Assembly (NCBI GenBank): GCA_037576215.1
Contig: JBANDB010000014.1
Span: forward strand, 868,001 to 932,000
Direction: 5' to 3'
Length of the DNA stretch: 64,000 nt
Source: Armillaria gallica
Taxonomy: Eukaryota > Basidiomycota > Agaricomycetes > Agaricales > Physalacriaceae
Shown here: piece after piece, positions 37,657 through 48,582 of the stretch
Numbering within the stretch: position 1 is the stretch's first letter
Layout: every line of letters starts with the position of its first letter
The notes under the pieces: generated by a model
Databases searched by the model: none
Seen by the model: the letters and a program-made list of their open reading frames with translations, nothing else
What the model was told of the DNA's origin: nothing
Position numbers and translations under genes: made by a program

Positions 37657-38981
37657 CTATGATTCGCTTAACGATGGATCGTGATAGAACTTCATCAAGT
37701 CTTGAACATCATCCTTGCTTCCCAGGAAAACTGAGCATCGCTGGTGAATCCCGGTAGGCACAATATCAAGGATACGTTGAGTTCCAGTTGTCGCAATACC
37801 TCCGGCCTTGAACAGCAGGATAAGCACAAAGAAAGAGAAGCTTGATACATTACACACCTGCTCGGTCAAAAAGGCCATGGGGAATGCCTCATAAAGTAAC
37901 CTGAGTTTACCACTCTTGCTCTTCTTATCGTCGGGGTATCCAAAAATACCGCCGTACAAGAATGTACGGTGAACATCAGCAACCATAGAACCGATGTACC
38001 GAGCGCTATACGGAGCTTTAGGGGGTGCGGGGTATTTGATCGATTTCAGGTAGGCATTGACAGGAGGATGGAAATACATGGCGTTCCCTTCGTTGAAGGA
38101 GTAAATCTTCCCGCGATGGGGAATCTGGATCTGTGATTTCACGGGTAAGTACCAAGATGAAATTCAATCGAGGAGGCGCACGTCAGGGTGAGTGAGAATG
38201 AACTCTCCCAGAGAGGCATCCAACGTATATCCATTGACGCCTTGTCCGGTCGACAAGACAAGATTGGCAGATGATCCGTACCTAGGAAACGGTATGAGGG
38301 ACGCATTACCGGGGGTGCACACGACATACATGGTATAGCCCGCCGCAACCATTTCACTGCCTGGTCTCAAGACATCCTCAACACTAGCGGAGCCCTCTTT
38401 GGCCTGTCATCAGGGGTCAGTAGTGCCCTAGGAGGCAATGGTAGTAATACTCACCACTTTGTATATCCCGAAGATAGTTCCAATGTTAACACCAGCATCA
38501 ATGTTGCTGCTACCGTCAAGGGGGTCAAATACAACACAGTATCTGCCACGGTTCTTTTCCTCGATGATAATGGCGTCTTCTAGCTCCTCCGACACCAGAA
38601 CGGCGGTCTTGCCGGAAGCTCGGAGAGCATTGACCATGATATCATTGGAGAGGACATCAAGCTTCTTCTGATCCTCGCCTTGAACGTTGGTTTCTCCCGC
38701 AAGACCGACCCTAAATATGCTCGTGAGAGATGGGATAAGACAAGCGCAGCGACGTACAGGTTGATGAGCCGGGCCTTCCGAACATTGGTAGCAATGAATT
38801 TCGAGGTGACCTGGATGGCGGTCAGTAACAAAGTAAGGTCGCCCGTCGCTGCTGGCCCTAGTCGCATCTGATCGTTGAGGACATGGCTGCCAAGAACATG
38901 AGCGACGTCGAGCAAGGGGAAAAGGAGGACATACCGGGTGAGGGTAATGAGGTCAGTGCTTGGGGGCTCCTCGTTGGACAT
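37657..38981 (-). CDS. FBP1: Fructose-1,6-bisphosphatase
   Basis: Gluconeogenic enzyme hydrolysing fructose 1,6-bisphosphate to fructose 6-phosphate; cytosolic, metal-dependent. Minus-strand exons read: [67 protein letters not shown]; the metal/substrate loop [31 protein letters not shown] with the DPLDGS metal-binding signature; [37 protein letters not shown]; then [20 protein letters not shown] and [17 protein letters not shown], ending [17 protein letters not shown] and a C-terminus at 37657. All key FBPase residues visible are intact. About five short introns. A CACGTG box lies 136 nt upstream of the start (39117-39122). Confidence 0.96.
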
Positions 38982-39276
38982 TGCGGCAGAGAATGCAGAG
39001 GCAGTACGATATAGTCGTTAATATACGTGCGGATGGAATCGGGCAATGGTGGGACGTAGATTATCCGTTCCCTGTCAAGTTGCTTTAAATAGGAGAAGAG
39101 GCAGATCAATTGCTATCACGTGTCTTCCCCACACGGAGCTAACCGGGGAACCGACACTGACTTCGTTTCCGTCTCCAGCCAAGACGGGCCTAATCATTCC
39201 ATTACAACTACTATATACTACATAGACATGTTACAGCAATGATGGGTTCCATATCCATACCAATTTCCCCACCCTA

Positions 39277-41222
39277 CTACCTTTTCCTCTTCTCTCCCGT
39301 CGTGACAGTATCTTTGCCCCGTCGCGTCCGTAGAGGTGCCGGAAACGCGTCGCTGTCATCGTCTTCCCTATCTGTACTGTCCTCCAATGCGGTCCGGTCT
39401 TCCCCTTCGCCCAATCCCCTGATCCCACTGGTATTGGGTCCGATTGTGTCACGTCGTTCTAGTTCATCACCAGAATCATCTTCCAGTTCGTCTTCCTCTT
39501 CTTCCTCTTCCTCATATCCACGAGACTGAGCTTGTGCAATAGCGGCTGCTATTTCGGCACTGATGCTTGCAACCCGTACTTCCAGCGCCTCTTCGGGACC
39601 TGTCTGTGGTGGAGGAGCAGCCAAGGCGGCACCACCTGCGTGAAACAGTGCAGATATTGTGCGTACTGATTCTGCAAGGGCTTGATCGTCGTCGCTGCTA
39701 TCTTCCACCCTACGCCTCTTCGACTTAAAATTGTACTTCCTAAAACAGGGTCGTGATTAGTCTAGGGACGGCTCCATCATGTTATAGTACATACACGTTG
39801 GGATCTGGTGTCCAATTTGGATCATGGGTACGCATATGCTGATTTAGAGTCGTCCGTCGCGTGAATGTTTTCTCGCAGTTAGGATCTTCACATTTGTACG
39901 GGCGTTTGCCAGTATGGGTTCTCCGATGGCGGGCTAGACTGCTCGAGTCACTAAAGGTTTTGCCGCACGCCGGATATTCACAGCAGTGCGGTTTTTCCCC
40001 AGTGTGTACCCGAGAATGGACATGCAAAGCTGAACGCTGTCAGAATATTCCAACTTGTCAGCACAACACGACAGCCGAACAAATCAGGACCACATGCCTG
40101 AATAAATGTTTTGCCACAGTTGGTATAGTCGCAAACGAATGGGCGTTCACCAGTGTGTATCCGTGTATGCCTAGCAAGGTCACTACGTCGTGTGAAGGAC
40201 TTATTGCAGTTTTCATGGTCGCAAGGATACATGTGATTGGGCCCTTTCTCCTTTTCAGTCTTCTTGCCCTTCTTGTTGCTGCCATTAGATAATGTGACAG
40301 CAGAGGTGGAGGCGACAGGTTGCGAGACAACGGTTCGGTTCACCTGCGTTAGAACGGGTGGTGGAGTTGGAGGGCGAGGCTGAGAATCCGTTGTAGGTCG
40401 AGCATGTGAGACGACAGGCGAGGAATCAGGTGAGGACGGGCCGTGAGTATTACGATGTTCGAGTTCTGGGTCGTACTGACCCGATAGCTGCGTCAGGATA
40501 TCATTTATGTCAGTAAATTCCCCAGGTAAAGACGTCGGTGGATCATTGTCAGGTCGAGAAGGCGGGATAGGGTGGCTAGGCCCGTCAGCGTCGCTGTCGC
40601 TATGGCCATCTGAATAGAGATAGTCGGTGTCTGGCGGTTGGCTACCGCGTTCCCCCCGCCCGGAAGATTTATGAGGACCTTCGGAGGACTCCCCGGCAGT
40701 CAGCGAATGAAAGGCAGGCGCTGTTCGTGTGTTCTTCTGTCCTTTCTCAGCCAATGCGGCAGCTCGCTGTCGAGCGAATTCTGGATCTTTCGCAGCAAGT
40801 TCTTGAGCCACACGTTCATTCTCCGCGGCCTGAGCGTGTGCTGCGTTTAGAACGGCAGCCAATCCGCTGAGATCTATGCTAGCCAAGCTAGTGAGGTTGT
40901 CATTCCCACCGTCAGCTTCTCCATCTCGAGTCTGTCCCAAGCTGGCTTGATGTTGCTGAGCGGCGGCACTGAGCAATGCAGCGGATGCAGCGGAAGCGTT
41001 CTGGTTGAGCAAGGTGGCTATTTCACGCTCGAGTACCTCGACGGAGAAGGGCTCTGAGGTGGGTAGGTGGCTATTGGACTTCTGCAGAGGCGACAGGATA
41101 GCATTTGGGGTGCTGTCTTGGGTCTGGTCATTGTTGTCGGGATTTGTGGTGGCATCGTCGTCGTCAATGGTATGGTCGTGAACGACGTCGGATAAATCAA
41201 GCACAGGTTCCTCGTGGTCCAT
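39277..41222 (-). CDS. Four-finger C2H2 transcription factor
   Basis: Three exons on the minus strand: 40098-41222, about 39795-40036 and the remainder to 39277. The N-terminal 300 residues are disordered, rich in Asp, Ala, Gln and Pro, with an acidic start that could activate transcription. Four consecutive C2H2 fingers follow: [60 protein letters not shown] and [20 protein letters not shown], joined by TGERP/TGEKP-type linkers. A basic KSKRRR stretch and a long acidic Glu/Asp tail end the protein. Finger 2 is split by an intron with a GC donor (CAG|GCATGT...ACAG, 40037-40097). The fingers resemble the broadly conserved fungal Kruppel-type set; targets cannot be inferred. Confidence 0.88.
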
Positions 41223-41431
41223 CTAGCTCAAATCGCGGCCGTGATATCGAGTCTGACAAGATAGAGAGCTGGTCAGCAAAGAAAAGGGAACAATAAAGGC
41301 CCTTCAACGGCAGGATACCTTTAGAATGCCCTGGGCCAACGAACGGGACGGTGTGATGGTGGATAAAGGCAGAGCCTTGGGCCTGGTTGGCCTATGGTTG
41401 AAGGAAGAATCTGGGTTCCGAATTCGCATGC

Positions 41432-41437
41432 CACGTG
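41432..41437. promoter_or_regulatory. CACGTG box in a divergent promoter
   Basis: A single CACGTG palindrome in the 280-nt gap between the C2H2 factor start (41222) and the Pmp3-type gene start (41506). Function inferred only from the motif. Confidence 0.35.
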
Positions 41438-41505
41438 CTCGCAGCTGCCCCTGAATTTCATTTTAGCGGAAATCGTCACTTGCATCTTCTACCGCTACCA
41501 CCACT

Positions 41506-42497
41506 ATGTCTGGAATCCAGGCGTACGTCCCGAACACTGCATCAGACCTGAAGCCCAAGCGACATCATGGTTATGCAGTATTCCTCTTTATCATGGGAAC
41601 CCTGTTTCCACCGTTGGGTTCGTCATCACAATGGTTTGTAACTCGTTGCATAGCCTAATCTTATTCTCTATCGCAGCCGTCGCAGCGAGATTTGGGTTTG
41701 GAGGAGACTTTTGGCTGAACTTGCTGTTGACAATATGTGGATATATTCCAGGTATGTCATCCATCGCTATTGAGTGGCTTGGTAGTAATCGCGACTAGGT
41801 CATGGCCACAACTTTTACATACAGGTTTGAATATTTCATCTCGCTCAAGTATTTCCTCTAAATATTGTCTCAGAACATAAGAAATAACAAGAACCATCGT
41901 CGAACACCAAAATGGGCGCAACGATATGGTCTTGTGGACACCTCCGAGATCCGTCGTAAGGAGCGTAAGTCCCAATGGGCAGCTCGTTACAATGACCGTC
42001 TGCCGCAGTCAACCCTAGAGGGGCAGCCATACGAGGAGGGCCAGGAGGCGGGATCAAGCATAGACCTACCTTCCGAGGGACAAAGGCAAGCCAATGGAGA
42101 TCTATGGCGGCCGGAGGATGAAAACTATTACGGTGCCGGACAAGGTGCTAACTCGAGCACAGCCTCCGGTGGGCGATGGCACTATCCTGCCAACTTTGAG
42201 GACACCGCTGTCGCCACAAACTCCTCCAAACGAAGCAAGAAGAAGAAAGAGAAGAAGGATCGGTGGGCGAGGACAGAGGATGCCTATTCGGTATCGGAGG
42301 AACGACAACGAAAGAAATCCAAGAGAAAGAAGGCGAAATCGTTTAACGCTCCTGAGGGTAGCGTGTATTCCCAAGATGGCTCCACCGAGTTTCCCGAGGA
42401 TGCAGAAGGTGGCCTGTACAGTGAGAGAGGGACAGAGATAGAGGACCCCGCACAGAAAAAGAAAACAACAGATGATGTATTCCGTCACGAGTTCTGA
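41506..42497 (+). CDS. Pmp3/RCI2-type membrane protein with long charged tail
   Basis: Four exons (41506-41617, 41677-41751, 41799-41824, 41874-42497) give 278 residues. The Pmp3 domain is AVFLFIMGTLFPPLAVAARF followed by GGDFWLNLLLTICGYIPGHG and HNFYIQNIRNNKNHRRTPKW, the latter completed by a 26-nt micro-exon. Two membrane helices are evident; the family influences plasma-membrane potential and salt tolerance. Classic Pmp3 is about 55 residues, whereas here a hydrophilic C-terminal tail of roughly 190 residues follows, rich in Lys, Arg, Glu and Ser (KRSKKKKEKKDRWAR). Such extended forms exist in filamentous fungi, but I cannot say what the tail does. Confidence 0.87.
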
Positions 42498-42858
42498 ACG
42501 TCACTCATCCTGGGGACGGTACGATTATCATACTTGATACCACATGGTTATTGATAGAATCTTAGTGAATCGACTATTTATTTATTGGGTTACCCGCAGG
42601 ACCTCATGTTTCGTTTCGGATTAATACCAGTCTTTTTGCACATCCATTTTGTGCATGCTTACATGTTGCTGCTGTGGTAGCATGTGAGGTGCTTTATCTC
42701 CCGGCTGATCCTAGGTCGTTCTCATACCGCATGGACCGGATGTCTTCTTCGTCCATTTACGCCAATATGTTCCGTATATTTCTGACGGCGGAACACGATC
42801 CTGAGAAGGTTTTTAAATGAGCTATGATCTCTTTAGGTGTTCTCTCATAGCGTCCACC
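42498..42858. other. Intergenic, nothing recognised
   Basis: Sequence between two plus-strand genes, with no gene. It should contain the promoter of the PNGase A-like gene. Confidence 0.4.
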
Positions 42859-45273
42859 ATGATCTTCTTGTTGCTTCTCGTATCCTTGACAGCTGTCGCT
42901 CGCGCTGCTGTTCTCGTAGATTTCCAGGTTGCTCAGCCCCCCATTGTACCCTCTGATGTAAAGCAATGCACAGTTCAAGTGCTCCAGTGAGTCTACTTCA
43001 TGTTCTCTTCCAGACTGGTCTTACATATGGCATATTCAGGCGCGATTTCGCATTTTCTTTCGGCCAGTTAGTAGCTTTACATCCTTATTATGCGTGGGGT
43101 AGTCGATGACAGATAATTCAAGCTCTGAAATCGTGGAGCTAGTGTACGTGTTTTGTTGGATGATCTGCCAGCTCACTCGCTGATGAAGAACACAGGCCAC
43201 CCACGGACTGTGGGCCCGTTGGGTCTTGGTCGGCTATAACTCTCAATCTGACGGTAACTTCCAATGGAACTCAGTTCGACCGGCTTGGCATTTTTACGTT
43301 CCAAAATGTCGAGAGTGAGGCGCAATTTGATGTGGCGCTCGCATGACTGACTGTTGGTTTCCATAGTCTGGAGGACGTCTACCCCAGAACCCACTCGAGG
43401 CGATGGAATCATTTGGACTTACATCAAGGATGTCTCGCAGTACATGCCGCTATTCGAAACCGCTGGCACTTTCATCTTCCAGTTAGATAATCTCATTGAG
43501 CAGGGTTTGGATGGTATATATTCATGTGAGTTGACTTAATTCGTCTGGGTTGTTATTTGATGTTGTCATGCTTGTTAATTAGCCGTGGTCCACGCGACAT
43601 ATTATGCCTCTTCTCAGCAGCATCCCCCGGCCGACAAAGCTAACTTGATTGTGCCGCTCTCTACCCTGGCCAATGATACTGGGAATGACGCTTCAGTACC
43701 ACCTGGCTTCTCGGTACGCCGCTCAGATGAGCATCACGAATTCATTTTAATGATCAGAATAGTTGAACGTCACTCTCCCCACCAATACCGTGGAGATATA
43801 TGCAGAGCTCTTCGCATCCGGTAATGGCCAAGAGGAATTCTGGGTGACGATTTTATCACATTCACCTGACCATCAACGTTTCTAATTCATATGTAGTACA
43901 CCAATGCCGCTAATGAATTTATCTCCAGTCTTCCTGATGGCACTACATTTGGCCAAGGGCCTTTCCGAGAGGTCCGTCTACTTATCGATGGCCAGGTAGC
44001 CGGTGTCGCACTCCCATATCCTGTCATCTTTACCGGTGGTATCATACCGTCGTTCTGGAGGTGAGCAGACTAAACTCCAAGCGCTGTCTTTCCTTAAGCG
44101 ACTCTGCAGACCAATAACTTCGTATGGCGCCTTGGAGCTTCCCACTTATTTCCTTGATGTGACTCCATTTGCACCCTTACTCTCAGACGGGTGGGTCTAT
44201 CTTGTGCTGCGGTCAAGCAAGAAATTGACTTTGAAGGGCCAGTAATCCTCATAACTTTACCATCGACGTTCCGTCTGCGGAAGCAGACCATACCACGAAC
44301 CAGAATTGGTTTGTTTCAGGTCTTCTGCAGGTCATCACGGATTCCTCATCGAAACGAACGACTGGCAAGATTACGAAATATGTTGTCGAGCCATTCGCGA
44401 CGACGTCTGCTACCGGAAGTGCATCCCAGTCAGAATTTGACGTAGAGATCACCGTCCAGGCCACACACAGTGTGCACATCGAGGCTGACGTTATAAGGGG
44501 GAGCGGTAAAACTACACACGTTGTTTGGACCCAGGATATGAGTTACTCGAACCTCCAAGTTTACACAAACGACGCTTTAACCCAGGTGGGAATGCGATCA
44601 TCAGTTCCTAACGCGCTACTCACTCCTGACATTTTGACTGCCATAGTTTATAAAACAGACAGCTACGGGAGACACAAGATCCACCCACAATGGTGTTTCC
44701 GTTGTTTCCGATTCATTCTCTTATGTATGCAAAGACATCACATTCCCCACTATATCTGTGCTCATGTCGTTGAACAGCCTCTTGCGCTCAATATGACCTT
44801 TCTGAACCCTGCATTTACCAGCTGTGGGTATTATTAGTCAAACCTTCGTCATTTTATTGACGTGCGCTCACACCCAGGGACTTCTGAGGTCGACCATTCA
44901 TACGATCGGACATTACAGGCAAGCCCCTTGGTGTTAGGGACCACAATTCATAATCATCAGATAACTAGTACGTCCTCAATAATGTTTTCTCTTGTGGTTT
45001 TTACCAGTGGTTCTGCTCTGCACTATAGCTGGCTTTTTCCAAACAGCTTCGACCGGTAATACTGGGAATGGAACGAGCAACAATACCTTCACCTATAGGG
45101 ACACTGCCGGGAACACTTATCAGAGAATCGTTAATGCGGCGCTCAATAATATCACTTTTGACGAACAAAGTGGTAGTCTGGCTCCTACCAACATTCCAGC
45201 GGTCGTAGAGCAAGCGCTGCAAGCTAATGATAGAATGTTTGCTCCGGCGCGCTTGCCGGGGAATAGCGCATGA
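42859..45273 (+). CDS. Secreted peptide-N-glycosidase A-like amidase
   Basis: Family of peptide-N4-(N-acetyl-beta-glucosaminyl)asparagine amidase A, which removes N-glycans from glycopeptides. The N-terminus MIFLLLLVSLTAVARA is a signal peptide, so the product enters the secretory route. Exons then give PPTDCGPVGSWSAITLNLTV, DRLGIFTFQNVE, VWRTSTPEPTRGDGIIWTYI, the DVSQYMPLF segment, LNVTLPTNTVEIYAELFASG, NEFISSLPDGTTFGQGPFRE, VAGVALPYPVIFTGGIIPSF, FWRPITSYGALELPTYFLDV and, further on, NFTIDVPSAEADHT. The C-terminal half has further beta-rich text ending in TFTYRDTAGNTYQR and NNITFDEQSGSLAP. About ten introns. Many Asn-X-Ser/Thr sites fit a secreted glycoprotein. Exon joins in the 44570-45060 part are less certain. 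Confidence 0.88.
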
Positions 45274-45387
45274 GAGAAATAGTATACGTTCAGATACGTA
45301 TTTATGTACTTACGAATACGGGACCTGAAATGAGTTATTATCGGCTTTCTCGGCCCGGGTGCATGCTCCAACTTGACGAAAGCTATC

Positions 45388-46687
45388 ATGTCTGCGGCAG
45401 AGGTACGATTTCTAGAGCCTCTTGCATTTTCTTTCACTTTATTTTCGTAGCCATCAGAGTCAAAGACAAAGCGTAGAGGAACCAAACGAGCGAATGTAGC
45501 GTTCTCCGACGACGAAAACGAATCGGACGGTGGCGTTCGGGACTACCCTCATTCCCCCAAGAGAGCCCGTATACTCAGCACTGAACCGGATACTGCCACA
45601 GAGCATCACTTACGCCAGCATTCTCCAGAGTCTTCACCCAACGTCGGGCGGTTGGATGCAACTGCGACGAAGAAATCTAGGAAAAGGAAGCCCAGTACCC
45701 GATTTGTCGACGAGGACGATGACTACGATGTCAACATCGAGGATGATGATGACGAACTCCTCAAGACTACTGCTGCCATTCCAGATGGCTTTGATGATGA
45801 CGAAGAGTTTATTGACGATGATGATGAGGCCCCCGTGAAAGGGAGTAAGAAGGGAAAGGCGAAGGGCGTAAAAGCGGCTGGGAAGGGCAAAGGCAAGACG
45901 AAAGTAAAGCCAGAGGTGAAAGAGATCAAGATGAAGGACGAGCGAAAAATCCCGAAACCAGTATTGCTCGCTCCCCAGCCTCCTTCCTCGAAACGGCCCA
46001 AGGTCCAAGACACCAACGATACACCTGGCGGTGATTCTCAGCTCATGAAGGATGATCATCCTACGCAGGCGCCGAAGAAGAAACTTCCTACGATTAAGAA
46101 GAACAAGGAGCTTGGAGTCGCCGGACCTTCCACTCCGTCGGTGGCCAAGTCTGTGTCTTCAGCGCCGACAGCCCCCAAGGACGAATTTTCTTTGACCAAT
46201 ACTCTTACGCCGGCTTCTCGAAAGCCGCCACTCGTGAGCGGGGGTGATTTGGATTTGAGTAATAGTTCAGTGTATTCTTCTCTTTTCAAGGTGAGTGTCA
46301 ATTACCTCAGCCAAGTATCATCATAATTTTTCTCCAGCCTACCACAAACACGCCGCGCACCGCCTCAAATCGCGATGCCGAAAGACGGAAAGAGCTGAAT
46401 AAATTGAGAGAGGAAGCTAGGGCGAAGCGCGAACTAGAAGCCGTGAGTTACATGTCAAGCTTGCCCTGTCGGTCTCACATATTGTATAGAATTATCACTT
46501 TGATTTGCAAGGTGACATGGAGAAGATTTTACGATTTGAGGAGAGATTACGGTCTATCAGAAGCCCGACCGTATATCCAAACGTGCTAGGCGCTAAATGG
46601 AAAGAGCAGTGGGAACGGGACAAACGGCATCGCGTTCAGACACCATCAAGGGACGTGGATGGTGGCCGCGAGGAAGGTGAAATGTGA
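45388..46687 (+). CDS. Highly charged nuclear-type protein, function unknown
   Basis: Exons 45388-45402, 45451-46290, 46338-46442 and 46490-46687 join with GT-AG introns to 385 residues. The first exon encodes only MSAAE. The body alternates basic blocks (SKTKRRGTKRANVAF, KKSRKRKP, KGSKKGKAKGVKAAGKGKGK) with acidic ones (DEDDDYDVNIEDDDDELL, DDDEEFIDDDDEA), suggesting a nuclear, perhaps chromatin-associated protein. The C-terminal 100 residues are helical and look like the most conserved part: AERRKELNKLREEARAKREL, then NYHFDLQGDMEKILRFEERL and GAKWKEQWERDKRHR. No enzyme motif or zinc site. I do not recognise the family. Confidence 0.78.
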
Positions 46688-47365
46688 AGGTCATCCAAGA
46701 ATGAATGTTGCTGCATTACATTAATGCACTGATATCTCCGAGAGCCTACACGTACTCCGGAAGGTTAGTCGCATGCGACAAAGGGTCAACTTGAAACCTA
46801 TATCCAGGCAACTTCATAGTCCAGGCAGGTAGGCGCAGCAATTAGAATCTAAAACTTTGCCGGCACGTTTTCCTAGGCCTCACCGTCTACATCCATTAAA
46901 CGGCTTCTCGTCATACGGATCGTTGAGTCAGGCTTATGAGACTAGCCTCACCGCGGATGCGTGCCTTACTTAACCTTTACATATTACAGATGATTAAGTG
47001 CCTGAGGCAACCTGAAGCGCCAGAGAATGATAATCATAAGAAACGATAATTCTTGGTACTTATTTTTTGCTAAAGTGACAGCAGTCATGCATCCATTAGG
47101 AAAGGATCCAGAAAGCAGCGTCCTCACTACACGATAATGTCGGCTAATTCGGCTACACGGGGCGACAGGCTCTCATGTATGGAACACCTCTATTTGAGCA
47201 AGTGTTTCGCATGAGTATACGGACTTCGCGGCGTTTGTGAACTAACTATAGCCCAGGACAACATGTCAACGGGGACTTGCATGAAACTAGAGACGAAATA
47301 ATTGAATTGAATCTGGAAAGAGTCGGTAATACTTACCCTTGTTTGAAGGATATCCCACACATGCA
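46688..47365. other. Convergent 3' region, nothing recognised
   Basis: About 680 nt between two convergent genes. No coding pattern, tRNA cloverleaf or repeat was recognised. Confidence 0.4.
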
Positions 47366-48561
47366 TCAAGTTTCTGAATTGACTGGAAGGCTTTGTAATA
47401 GGTTCTGCGAGGTTTTTTGTATTTGTTCGAAACACGTCTTATACCACTTGGTAAGATTTGGAGTTGGATTATTGCTTGTGATACTAAGAGCATCAAACTG
47501 CGCCTGTAGCATCTGGTTATCGACGAGAGAGTCGACTGATAATTTGAGACGATCGAGGCATTCTTGGAAGATGATAAATTCAGCGGCTATTGCAGACGGA
47601 TCTTGGGGGGGATAAAAAGAAGAGATAAGGTCGTCCGAGGCCGACAACAGGGCTGATGAACATGGTGCAAGTTTGTCGAGATCTGATATTGGAAGGGCAG
47701 ACGACGGTGATGGCGATAGAAAATCTCGCAGAATTCGTTTGTGTAACAGTGTTGATAAACGGATGATGGTGTGAACCTTGATGTTTTTTCAGTCAAATTG
47801 TACAGAACGATAATTGAGAAAGTAACCTGTTTTGTCCGTTCAAGTTCCTTTTCATCAGCGCATTTCACGGACCCTAGACCTAATTCATCCCATTCGTCGT
47901 CCTCATCATCCTCAGCGTCTTCTCCACCATATTCAATCATGTCATTGAGCTCCTTCAAACCATCGTCCAAAGGTCCACTATCCTCAAGCCATTTTTTTCG
48001 AACAGCAGAGAGATTATCAACCGGTAGCCCGTCTCCGGATGACGAACGTGCTTTATCAATCAAATGGTGGATTTCACCGGTTTTAACGAGGTATTCATCC
48101 CCCGATTCAAGATCTCGCGTTTCAGGCGCGTCAAAAATAGCGAGAAGAGATTTAACTGACTTGGTTACATCTATGCAGACGTTATTGAATTCCTGGACAA
48201 GAGTGGCCCCGTGAATTTCTGGTAGCAACATATTTGTACAGTGGGCGAGTGCAGAGATATGATCGGATATGTCCTTTAACGGGGAGAGTGCTGCACTATA
48301 TGTGGGAGCTTTGGGCTTTATAGCGAGTGAAAGCTTCGTTGTAGATCCGTAAATCAGCAGCAGTAAAGACAGAAAGTCTTGACGAATAACCGCCAGTTCT
48401 GGTGGGGGGACATCTTCTGCCTGCGAGGACTGGGAAAGTAGATCCAGAGCAGCATCGCACGTTCCTATGGCCTTCTTGACGGAAGATATCGCTATAAAGA
48501 AGGGTGGATCTCCTTTCATTCCTTGAGACAAAAACTACTGACCTCGTCGTTGGTCCTTCAT
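47366..48561 (-). CDS. GCIP/cyclin-D1-binding protein 1 family protein
   Basis: Homologue of the Grap2 and cyclin-D-interacting (GCIP, CCNDBP1) family. Animal members bind cyclin D and HLH partners; the fungal role is not established. The start is a short exon MKDQRR spliced to AISSVKKAIGTCDAALDLLS, chosen because the intron (48490-48540) keeps frame with the long exon. The body is an all-helical domain: LLLLIYGSTTKLSLAIKPKA, DISDHISALAHCTNMLLPEI and LVQEFNNVCIDVTKSVKSLL. An acidic linker (GGEDAEDDEDDEWDEL) follows. After an intron at about 47780-47830 come VHTIIRLSTLLHKRILRDFL, SPSSALPISDLDKLAPCSSA, ASDDLISSFYPPQDPSAIAA and a Leu-rich helix to the stop. The start codon lies only about 21 bp from the divergent YME1 start. 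Confidence 0.85.
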
Positions 48562-48582
48562 GGGAGCGGAAGAAATTCGTGT

